Shown here: in pieces, positions 51,917-63,487 of the stretch
How positions within the stretch are numbered: the first letter of the stretch is position 1
Layout: every line of letters begins with the position of its first letter
Assembly: GCA_964036045.1 (NCBI GenBank)
Contig: OZ038378.1
Span: forward strand, 19,849,348-19,913,347
Source of the DNA: Eutreptiella sp. 'Long Island Sound 2002'
Lineage: Eukaryota; Euglenozoa; Euglenophyceae; Eutreptiales; Eutreptiaceae
Direction: 5' to 3'
Length of the DNA stretch: 64,000 bases
Program-made: the position numbers and the translations under genes
The notes under the pieces: generated by a model
Seen by the model: the letters and a program-made list of their open reading frames with translations, nothing else
The model's database searches: none
What the model was told of the DNA's origin: nothing

Positions 51917-54033
51917 ATCCATAGAGTGATCCATAGAGTGATCCATAGAGTGATCCATAGAGTGATCCATAGAGTGATCCATAGAGTGATCCATGGAGTG
52001 ATCCGTAGAGTGATCCATAGAGTGATCCATAGAGTGATCCATGGAGTGATCCATAGAGTGATCCATAGGGTGATCCATAGAGTGATCCATAGAGTGATCC
52101 ATAGAGTGATCCATAGAGTGATCCATAGAGTGATCCATGGAGTGATCCGTAGAGTGATCCATAGAGTGATCCATAGAGTGATCCATAGAGTGATCCATAG
52201 AGTGATCCATAGAGTGATCCATAGAGTGATCCATAGAGTGATCCATAGAGTGATCCATAGAGTGATCCATGGAGTGATCCGTAGAGTGATCCATAGAGTG
52301 ATCCATAGAGCGATCCATAGAGTGATCCATAGAGTGATCCATGGGTTGATCCATAGCGTGATCCATGGAGTGATCAATAGAGTGATCCATAGAGTGATCC
52401 ATAGACTGATCCATGGAGTGATCCATAGAGTGATCCGGCCTTACACCACTTTACACGGGCCTTACACCACTTTACACGGGCCTTACACCGCTTTACACGG
52501 GCCTTACACCACTGTACACGGGCCTTACACCACTTTACACGGGCCTTACACCACTTTACACGGGCCTTACACCACTTTACACGGGCCTTACACCACTTTA
52601 CAAGCGCCTTACACCACTTTACACGGGCCTTACACCACTTTACACTGGCCTTACACCACTTTACACGGGCCTTACACCACTTTACACGGGCCTTACACCA
52701 CTTTACACGGCCCTTACACCACTTTACACGGGCCTTACACCACTTTACACGGGCCTTAAACCACTTTACACGGGCCTTACACCACTTTACACGGGCCTTA
52801 CACCACTTTACAGGGCCCTTACACCATTTTACACGTGCCTTACACCACTTTACACGGGCCTTACACCACTGTACACGGACCTTACACCACTTTACACGGG
52901 CCTTACACCACTTTACACGGGCCTTACACCACTTTACACGGGCCTTACACCACTTTACACGGGCCTTACACCACTTTACACGGGCCTGACACCACTTTAC
53001 ACGGACCTTACACCACTTTACACCGGCCTTACACCACTTTACACGGGCCTTACACCACTTTACACGGGCCTTACACCACTTTACACGGGCCTTACACCAC
53101 TTTACACGGGCCTTACACCACTTTACACGGGCCTTACACCACTTTACAAGCGCCTTACACCACTTTACACGGGCCTTACACCACTTTACACTGGCCTTAC
53201 ACCACTTTACACGGGCCTTACACCACTTTACACGGGCCTTACACCACTTTACAAGGCCCTTACACCACTTTACACGGGCCTTACACCACTTTACACGGGC
53301 CTTAAACCACTTTACACGGGCCTTACACCACTTTACACGGGCCTTACACCACTTTACAGGGCCCTTACACCATTTTACACGTGCCTTACACCACTTTACA
53401 CGGGCCTGACACCACTGTACACGGACCTTACACCACTTTACACGGGCCTTACACCACTTTACACGGGCCTTACACCACTTTACATGGGCCTTACACCACT
53501 TTACACGGGCCTTACACCACTTTACACGGGCCTGACACCACTTTACACGGGCCTTGCACCACTTTACACGGGCCTTACACCACTTTACACGGGCCTTACA
53601 CCATTTTACACGGGCCTTACACCACTTTACACGGACCTTACACCACTTTACACGGGCCTTACACCACTTTACACGGGCCTTGCACCACTTTACAGGGGCC
53701 TTCCGCCACTTTACACGGGCCTTACACCACTTTACACGGGCCTTACACCACTTTGCACGGGCCTTACACCACTTTACACGGACCTTACACCACTTTACAC
53801 GGGCCTTACACCACTTTACACGGGCCTGACACCACTTTACACGGACCTTACACCACTTTACACGGGCCTTGCACCACTTTACACGGGCCTTCCGCCACTT
53901 TACACGGGCCTTACACCACTTTACACCGGCCTTACACCACTTTACACGGGCCTTACACCACTCTACACGGGCCTTACACCACTTTACACGGGCCTTAAAC
54001 CACTTTACACGGGCCTTACACCACTTTACACGG
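51917..54033. repeat. Composite 60, class 2-like with 76-unit B
   Basis: A is 51917-52436 (43 units) with three ATGGAG/CCGTAG pairs and AGCGATCC; the CATACAG terminal unit is absent. B is 52437-54033 (76 units, longest in the window): class 2 modules with CAGGGCCC near 52811 and 53357, then class 6 units (CAGGGGCC, CTTCCGCC) to the TTAAACC end. Confidence 0.95.
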
Positions 54034-54701
54034 ATCCATAGGGTGATCCATAGAGTGGTCCATAGAGTGATCCATAGAGTGATCCATAGAGTGATCCATA
54101 GAGTGATCCATGGAGTGATCCGTAGAGTGATCCATAGAGTGATCCATAGAGTGATCCATAGAGTGATCCATAGAGTGATCCATAGAGTGATCCATAGAGT
54201 GATCCATAGAGTGCTCCATGGAGTGATCCATAGAGTGATCCATAGGGTGATCCATAGAGTGATCCATGGAGTGATCCATAGAGTGATCCATAGAGTGATC
54301 CATAGAGTGATCCATAGAGTGATCCATAGAGTGATCCATAGAGTGATCCATGGGTTGATCCATAGCGTGATCCATGGAGTGATCAATAGAGTGATCCATA
54401 GAGTGATCCATAGAGTGATCCATGGAGTGGTCCATAGAGTGATCCATAGAGTGATCCATACAGTGATCCGGCCTTACACCACTTTACACGGGCCTTACAC
54501 CACTTTACACGGGCCTTACACCGCTTTACACGGGCCTTACACCACTTTACACGGGCCTTACACCACTTTACACGGGCCTTACACCACTTTACACGGGCCT
54601 TACACCACTTTGCACGGGCCTTACACCACTTTACACGGGTCTTGCACCACTTTACACGGGCCTTAAACCACTTTACACGGGCCTTACACCACTTTACACG
54701 G
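54034..54701. repeat. Composite 61, class 1
   Basis: A is 54034-54469 (36 units), close to composite 59 (AGGGTG start, two GTGGTCC) but lacking an AGACTG/ATGGAG pair. B is 54470-54701 (11 units) with GGTCTTGC and TTAAACC. Confidence 0.95.
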
Positions 54702-56566
54702 ATCCATAGAGTGATCCATAGAGTGATCCATAGAGTGATCCATAGAGTGATCCATAGAGTGATCCATAGAGTGATCCATGGAGTGATCCGTAGAGTGATC
54801 CATAGAGTGATCCATAGAGTGATCCATAGAGTGATCCATAGAGTGATCCATAGGGTGATCCATAGAGTGATCCATAGAGTGATCCATAGAGTGATCCATA
54901 GAGTGATCCATAGAGTGATCCATGGAGTGATCCGTAGAGTGATCCATAGAGTGATCCATAGAGTGATCCATAGAGTGATCCATAGAGTGATCCATAGAGT
55001 GATCCATAGAGTGATCCATAGAGTGATCCATAGAGTGATCCATAGAGTGATCCATGGAGTGATCCGTAGAGTGATCCATAGAGTGATCCATAGAGTGATC
55101 CATAGAGTGATCCATAGAGTGATCCATGGGTTGATCCATAGCGTGATCCATGGAGTGATCAATAGAGTGATCCATAGAGTGATCCATAGACTGATCCATG
55201 GAGTGATCCATAGAGTGATCCGGCCTTACACCACTTTACACGGGCCTTACACCACTTTACACGGGCCTTACACCGCTTTACACGGGCCTTACACCACTGT
55301 ACACGGGCCTTACACCACTTTACACGGGCCTTACACCACTTTACACGGGCCTTACACCACTTTACACGGGCCTTACACCACTTTACAAGCGCCTTACACC
55401 ACTTTACACGGGCCTTACACCACTTTACACTGGCCTTACACCACTTTACACGGGCCTTACACCACTTTACACGGGCCTTACACCACTTTACACGGCCCTT
55501 ACACCACTTTACACGGGCCTTACACCACTTTACACGGGCCTTAAACCACTTTACACGGGCCTTACACCACTTTACACGGGCCTTACACCACTTTACAGGG
55601 CCCTTACACCATTTTACACGTGCCTTACACCACTTTACACGGGCCTTACACCACTGTACACGGACCTTACACCACTTTACACGGGCCTTACACCACTTTA
55701 CACGGGCCTTACACCACTTTACACGGGCCTTACACCACTTTACACGGGCCTTACACCACTTTACACGGGCCTGACACCACTTTACACGGACCTTACACCA
55801 CTTTACACGGGCCTTACACCACTTTACACGGGCCTTACACCACTTTACACGGCCCTTACACCACTTTACACGGGCCTTACACCACTTTACACGGGCCTTA
55901 AACCACTTTACACGGGCCTTACACCACTTTACACGGGCCTTACACCACTTTACAGGGCCCTTACACCATTTTACACGTGCCTTACACCACTTTACACGGG
56001 CCTTACACCACTGTACACGGACCTTACACCACTTTACACGGGCCTTACACCACTTTACACGGGCCTTACACCACTTTACACGGGCCTTACACCACTTTAC
56101 ACGGGCCTTACACCACTTTACACGGGCCTGACACCACTTTACACGGACCTTACACCACTTTACACCGGCCTTATACCACTTTACACGGGCCTTACACCAC
56201 TTTACACGGGCCTTACACCACTTTACACGGGCCTTACACCACTTTACAAGGCCCTTACACCACTTTACACGGGCCTTACACCACTTTACACGGGCCTTAA
56301 ACCACTTTACACGGGCCTTACACCACTTTACACGGGCCTTACACCACTTTACAGGGCCCTTACACCATTTTACACGTGCCTTACACCACTTTACACGGGC
56401 CTGACACCACTGTACACGGACCTTACACCACTTTACACGGGCCTTACACCACTTTACACGGGCCTTACACCACTTTACATGGGCCTTACACCACTTTACA
56501 CGGGCCTTACACCACTTTACACGGGCCTGACACCACTTTACACGGACCTTACACCACTTTACACGG
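54702..56566. repeat. Composite 62, class 2-like with 64-unit B
   Basis: A is 54702-55221 (43 units), three ATGGAG/CCGTAG pairs. B is 55222-56566 (64 units) with CAGGGCCC near 55596, 55953 and 56352; it ends ACACGG after GGACC units without TTAAACC. Confidence 0.95.
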
Positions 56567-58494
56567 ATCCATAGAGTGATCCATAGAGTGATCCATAGAG
56601 TGATCCATAGAGTGATCCATAGAGTGATCCATAGAGTGATCCATGGAGTGATCCGTAGAGTGATCCATAGAGTGATCCATAGAGTGATCCATAGAGTGAT
56701 CCATAGAGTGATCCATAGGGTGATCCATAGAGTGATCCATAGAGTGATCCATAGAGTGATCCATAGAGTGATCCATAGAGTGATCCATGGAGTGATCCGT
56801 AGAGTGATCCATAGAGTGATCCATAGAGTGATCCATAGAGTGATCCATAGAGTGATCCATAGAGTGATCCATAGAGTGATCCATAGAGTGATCCATAGAG
56901 TGATCCATAGAGTGATCCATGGAGTGATCCGTAGAGTGATCCATAGAGTGATCCATAGAGTGATCCATAGAGTGATCCATAGAGTGATCCATGGGTTGAT
57001 CCATAGCGTGATCCATGGAGTGATCAATAGAGTGATCCATAGAGTGATCCATAGACTGATCCATGGAGTGATCCATAGAGTGATCCGGCCTTACACCACT
57101 TTACACGGGCCTTACACCACTTTACACGGGCCTTACACCGCTTTACACGGGCCTTACACCACTGTACACGGGCCTTACACCACTTTACACGGGCCTTACA
57201 CCACTTTACACGGGCCTTACACCACTTTACACGGGCCTTACACCACTTTACAAGCGCCTTACACCACTTTACACGGGCCTTACACCACTTTACACTGGCC
57301 TTACACCACTTTACACGGGCCTTACACCACTTTACACGGGCCTTACACCACTTTACACGGCCCTTACACCACTTTACACGGGCCTTACACCACTTTACAC
57401 GGGCCTTAAACCACTTTACACGGGCCTTACACCACTTTACACGGGCCTTACACCACTTTACAGGGCCCTTACACCATTTTACACGTGCCTTACACCACTT
57501 TACACGGGCCTTACACCACTGTACACGGACCTTACACCACTTTACACGGGCCTTACACCACTTTACACGGGCCTTACACCACTTTACACGGGCCTTACAC
57601 CACTTTACACTGGCCTTACACCACTTTACACGGGCCTTACACCACTTTACACGGGCCTTACACCACTTTACACGGCCCTTACACCACTTTACACGGGCCT
57701 TACACCACTTTACACGGGCCTTAAACCACTTTACACGGGCCTTACACCACTTTACACGGGCCTTACACCACTTTACAGGGCCCTTACACCATTTTACACG
57801 TGCCTTACACCACTTTACACGGGCCTTACACCACTGTACACGGACCTTACACCACTTTACACGGGCCTTACACCACTTTACACGGGCCTTACACCACTTT
57901 ACACGGGCCTTACACCACTTTACACGGGCCTTACACCACTTTACACGGGCCTGACACCACTTTACACGGACCTTACACCACTTTACACCGGCCTTACACC
58001 ACTTTACACGGGCCTTACACCACTTTACACGGGCCTTACACCACTTTACACGGGCCTTACACCACTTTACAAGGCCCTTACACCACTTTACACGGGCCTT
58101 ACACCACTTTACACGGGCCTTAAACCACTTTACACGGGCCTTACACCACTTTACACGGGCCTTACACCACTTTACAGGGCCCTTACACCATTTTACACGT
58201 GCCTTACACCACTTTACACGGGCCTGACACCACTGTACACGGACCTTACACCACTTTACACGGGCCTTACACCACTTTACACGGGCCTTACACCACTTTA
58301 CATGGGCCTTACACCACTTTACACGGGCCTTACACCACTTTACACGGGCCTGACACCACTTTACACGGACCTTACACCACTTTACACCGGACTTACACCA
58401 CTTTACACGGGCCTTACACCACTTTACACGGGCCTTACACCATTTTACACGGGCCTTAAACCACTTTACACGGGCCTTACACCACTTTACAAGG
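56567..58494. repeat. Composite 63, class 2-like with 67-unit B
   Basis: A is 56567-57086 (43 units), matching composite 62. B is 57087-58494 (67 units) with CAGGGCCC near 57461, 57776 and 58175 and terminal ACAAGG. Confidence 0.95.
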
Positions 58495-59582
58495 ATCCAT
58501 AGAGTGATCCATAGAGTGATCCATAGAGTGATCCATAGAGTGATCCATAGAGTGATCCATAGAGTGATCCATGGAGTGATCCGTAGAGTGATCCATAGAG
58601 TGATCCATAGAGTGATCCATAGAGTCATCCATAGAGTAATCCATGGAGTGATCCGTAGAGTGATCCATAGAGTGATCCATAGAGTGATCCATAGAGTGAT
58701 CCATAGAGTGATCCATAGAGTGATCCATAGAGTGATCCATAGAGTGCTCCATAGAGTGCTCCATAGAGTGATCCATAGAGTGATCCATAGAGTGATCCAT
58801 AGAGTGATCCATAGAGTGATCCATAGAGTGATCCATAGAGTGATCCATAGAGTGATCCATAGAGTGATCCATGGGTTGATCCATAGCGTGATCCATGGAG
58901 TGATCAATAGAGTGATCCATAGAGTGATCCATAGACTGATCCATGGAGTGATCCATAGAGTGAACCATGGAGTGATCCATAGAGTGATCCATAGAGTGAT
59001 CCATACAGTGATCCGGCCTTACACCACTTTACACGGGCCTTACACCACTTTACACGGGCCTTACACCGCTTTACACGGGCCTTACACCACTTTACACGGG
59101 CCTTACACCACTTTACACGGGCCTTACACCACTTTACACGGGCCTTACACCACTTTGCACGGGCCTTCCCCCACTTTACACGGGCCTTACACCGCTTTAC
59201 ACGGGCCTTACACCACTTTACACGGGCCTTACACCACTTTACACGGGCCTTACACCACTTTACGCGGGCCTTACACCACTTTGCACGGGCCTTCCCCCAC
59301 TTTACACGGGCCTTACACCACTTTACACGCGCCTTACACCACTTTACACGGGCCTTACACCACTTTACACGGGCCTTACACCATTTTACACGGGCCTTAC
59401 ACCACTTTACACGGACCTTACACCACTTTACACGGGCCTTACACCACTTTACACGGGCCTTGCACCACTTTACACGGGCCTTCCGCCACTTTACACGGGC
59501 CTTACACCACTTTACACGGGCCTTACACCACTTTACACGGGCCTTAAACCACTTTACACGGGCCTTACACCACTTTACACGG
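58495..59582. repeat. Composite 64, class 3
   Basis: A is 58495-59014 (43 units) with GTCATCC, GTAATCC, two consecutive CTCCATAG units and AACCATGG. B is 59015-59582 (27 units) with two CTTCCCCCAC units (about 59162 and 59288), an internal six-unit duplication. Confidence 0.95.
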
Positions 59583-61010
59583 ATCCATAGAGTGATCCAT
59601 AGAGTGATCCATAGAGTGATCCATAGAGTGATCCATAGAGTGATCCATAGAGTGATCCATGGAATGATCCATAGAGTGATCCATAGAGTGATCCATAGAG
59701 TGATCCATGGAGTGATCCGTAGAGTGATCCATAGAGTGATCCATAGAGTGATCCATAGAGTGCTCCATAGAATGATCCATAGAGTGATCCATAGAGTGAT
59801 CCATAGAGTGATCCATAGAGTGATCCATAGAGTGATCCATGGGTTGATCCATAGCGTGATCCATGGAGTGATCAATAGAGTGATCCATAGACTGATCCAT
59901 GGAGTGATCCATAGAGTGATCCATGGAGTGATCCATAGAGTGATCCATAGAGTGATCCATACAGTGATCCGGCCTTACACCACTTTACACGGGCCTTACA
60001 CCACTTTACACGGGCCTTACACCGCTTTACACGGGCCTTACACCACTTTACACGGGCCTTACACCACTTTACACGGGCCTTACACCACTTTACACGGGCC
60101 TTACACCACTTTGCACGGGCCTTACACCACTTTACACGGGTCTTGCACCACTTTACACGGGCCTTACACCACTTTGCACGGGCATTGCCCCACTTTAAAC
60201 GGGCCTTACACCACTTTACACGGGCCTTACACCACTTTACACGGGCCTTACACCACTTTACACGGGCCTTACACCACTTTACACGGGCCTTACACCACTT
60301 TGCACGGGCCTTCCCCCACTTTACACGGGCCTTACACCACTTTACACGCGCCTTACACCACTTTACACGGGCCTTGCACCACTTTACACGGGCCTTACAC
60401 CACTTTACACGGGCCTTACACCATTTTACACGGGCCTTACACCACTTTACACGGACCTTACACCACTTTACACGGGCCTTACACCACTTTACACGGGCCT
60501 TGCACCACTTTACACGGGCCTTCCGCCACTTTACACGGGCCTTACACCACTTTACACGGGCCTTACACCACTTTACACGGGCCTTAAACCACTTTACACG
60601 GGCCTTACACCACTTTACACGGATCCATAGAGTGATCCATAGAGTGATCCATAGAGTGATCCATAGAGTGATCCATAGAGTGATCCATAGAGTGATCCAT
60701 GGAATGATCCATAGAGTGATCCATAGAGTGATCCATAGAGTGATCCATGGAGTGATCCGTAGAGTGATCCATAGAGTGATCCATAGAGTGATCCATAGAG
60801 TGCTCCATAGAATGATCCATAGAGTGATCCATAGAGTGATCCATAGAGTGATCCATAGAGTGATCCATAGAGTGATCCATGGGTTGATCCATAGCGTGAT
60901 CCATGGAGTGATCAATAGAGTGATCCATAGACTGGTCCATGGAGTGATCCATAGAGTGATCCATGGAGTGATCCATAGAGTGATCCATAGAGTGATCCAT
61001 ACAGTGATCC
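59015..61010. repeat. Duplicated class 3 B + class 4 A segment (1040-bp period)
   Basis: A blocks 59583-59970 and 60623-61010 are both 388 bp and share GGAATG and CTCCATAGAATG. Each is preceded by a B block ending with the CTTCCCCCAC to TTAAACC series. The second B block (59971-60622) begins with class 4 units (GGTCTTGC, GCATTGCCCC) before switching to class 3 units, which marks the exchange point. Confidence 0.85.
59583..60622. repeat. Composite 65, class 4 A with class 4/3 fused B
   Basis: A is 59583-59970 (32 units) with GGAATG and CTCCATAGAATG. B is 59971-60622 (31 units) with GCATTGCCCC followed by the CTTCCCCCAC series. Confidence 0.95.
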
Positions 61011-61599
61011 GGCCTTACACCACTTTACACGGGCCTTACACCACTTTACACGGGCCTTACACCGCTTTACACGGGCCTTACACCACTTTACACGGGCCTT
61101 ACACCACTTTACACGGGCCTTACACCACTTTACACGGGCCTTACACCACTTTGCACGGGCCTTACACCACTTTACACGCGTCTTGCACCACTTTACACGG
61201 GCCTTACACCACTTTGCACGGGCATTGCCCCACTTTAAACGGGCCTTACACCACTTTACACGCGCCTTCCGCCGCTTTACACGGGCCTTACACCACTTTA
61301 CACGGGCCTTACACCACTTTACACGGGCCTTACACCACTTTACACGGACCTTACACCACTTTACACGGGCCTTACACCACTTTACACGGGCCTGACACCA
61401 CTTTACACGGACCTTACACCACTTTACACGGGCCTTGCACCACTTTACACGGGCCTTCCGCCACTTTACACGGGCCTTACACCACTTTACACCGGCCTTA
61501 CACCACTTTACACGGGCCTTACACCACTTTACACGGGCCTTACACCACTTTACACGGGCCTTAAACCACTTTACACGGGCCTTACACCACTTTACACGG
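60623..61599. repeat. Composite 66, class 4
   Basis: A is 60623-61010 (32 units), a copy of composite 65 with one AGACTGGTCC change. B is 61011-61599 (28 units) with ACACGCGTCTTGC, GCATTGCCCC and CTTCCGCCGC. Confidence 0.95.
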
Positions 61600-62690
61600 A
61601 TCCATAGAGTGATCCATAGAGTGATCCATAGAGTGATCCATAGAGTGATCCATAGAGCGATCCATAGAGTGATCCATGGAGTGATCCGTAGAGTGATCCA
61701 TAGAGAGATCCATAGAGTGATCCATAGATTGATCCATAGAGTGATCCATAGAGTGATCCATAGAGTGATCCATAGAGTGCTCCATGGAGTGATCCATAGA
61801 GTGATCCATAGAGTGATGCATAGAGTGATCCATGGAGTGATCCATAGAGTGATCCATAGAGTGATCCATAGAGTGATCCATAGAGTGATCCATAGAGTGA
61901 TCCATAGAGTGATCCATGGGTTGATCCATAGCGTGATCCATGGAGTGATCAATAGAGTGATCCATAGAGTGATCCATAGACTGATCCATGGAGTGATCCA
62001 TAGAGTGATCCATGGAGTGATCCATAGTGTGATCCATAGAGTGATCCATACAGTGATCCGGCCTTACACCACTTTACACGGGCCTTACACCACTTTACAC
62101 GGGCCTTACACCGCTTTACACGGGCCTTACACCACTTTACACGGGCCTTACACCACTTTACACGGGCCTTACACCACTTTACACGGGCCTTACACCACTT
62201 TGCACGGGCCTTCCCCCACTTTACACGGGCCTTACACCACTTTACACGGGCCTTACACCACTTTACACGGGCCTTACACCACTTTACACGGCCCTTACAC
62301 CACTTTACACGGGCCTTACACCACTTTACACGGGCCTTACACCACTTTACACGGGCCTTACACCACTTTACAGGGCCCTTACACCATTTTACACGTGCCT
62401 TACACCACTTTACACGGGCCTGACACCACTGTACACGGACCTTACACCACTTTACACGGGCCTTACACCACTTTACACGGGCCTTACACCACTTTACACG
62501 GGCCTTACACCACTTTACACGGGCCTTACACCACTTTACACGGGCCTGACACCACTTTACACGGACCTTACACCACTTTACACCGGCCTTACACCACTTT
62601 ACACGGGCCTTACACCACTTTACACGGGCCTTACACCATTTTACACGGGCCTTAAACCACTTTACACGGGCCTTACACCACTTTACAAGG
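61600..62690. repeat. Composite 67, class 5 A with class 3/2 fused B
   Basis: A is 61600-62059 (38 units) with AGCGATCC, AGAGAGATCC, AGATTG, GATGCATAG and TAGTGTG. B is 62060-62690 (30 units) with CTTCCCCCAC, then CAGGGCCC, ACACGTGCC and terminal ACAAGG. Confidence 0.95.
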
Positions 62691-63487
62691 ATCCATAGAG
62701 TGATCCATAGAGTGATCCATAGAGTGATCCATAGAGTGATCCATAGAGTGATCCATAGAGTGATCCATGGAGTGATCCGTAGAGTGATCCATAGAGTGAT
62801 CCATAGAGTGATCCATAGAGTGATCCATAGAGTGATCCATAGAGTGATCCATGGAGTGATCCGTAGAGTGATCCATAGAGTGATCCATAGAGTGATCCAT
62901 AGAGTGATCCATAGAGTGATCCATAGAGTGATCCATAGAGTGCTCCATGGAGTGATCCATAGAGTGATCCATAGAGTGATCCATAAAGTGATCCATAGAA
63001 TGATCCATAGAGTGATTCATAGAGTGATCCATAGAGTGATCCATAGAGTGATCCATAGAGTGATCCATAGAGTGATCCATAGAGTGATCCATGGGTTGAT
63101 CCATAGCGTGATCCATGGAGTGATCAATAGAGTGATCCATAGAGTGATCCATAGACTGATCCATGGAGTGATCCATAGAGTGAACCATGGAGTGATCCAT
63201 AGAGTGATCCATAGAGTGATCCATACAGTGATCCGGCCTTACACCACTTTACACGGGCCTTACACCACTTTACACGGGCCTTACACCGCTTTACACGGGC
63301 CTTACACCACTTTACACGGGCCTTACACCACTTTACACGGGCCTTACACCACTTTACACGGGCCTTACACCACTTTGCACGGGCCTTACACCACTTTACA
63401 CGGGCCTTACACCACTTTACACGGGCCTTACACCATTTTACACGGGCCTTAAACCACTTTACACGGGCCTTACACCACTTTACAAGG
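62691..63487. repeat. Composite 68, class 3 A with short B
   Basis: A is 62691-63234 (45 units) with CATAAAG, AGAATG, GATTCATAG and AACCATGG. B is 63235-63487 (12 units) with ATTTT, TTAAACC and terminal ACAAGG; the middle of the usual B series is missing. Confidence 0.95.

Larger units (their letters stand above)
51917..58494. repeat. B-expanded region with three long, recap-less A blocks
   Basis: A blocks at 51917, 54702 and 56567 are all 520 bp with three ATGGAG/CCGTAG pairs, and they end directly as CATAGAGTG-ATCC-GGCC without the usual CATACAG unit. They are followed by B arrays of 76, 64 and 67 units. Inside those arrays a CAGGGCCC-ATTTT-ACACGTGCC module recurs at spacings of 546 bp, of 357 and 399 bp, and of 315 and 399 bp, all exact multiples of 21. 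Confidence 0.88.

Noticed and set aside
52374-54386. 670-codon open frame on the minus strand, and similar frames of 300-627 codons with a K-W-C-K-A-R-V heptad
   Set aside because: It is the single stop-free minus frame of B joined to an A frame. It has no non-repetitive domain, and the same heptad appears in every B block, so it is a by-product of a 21-bp period.
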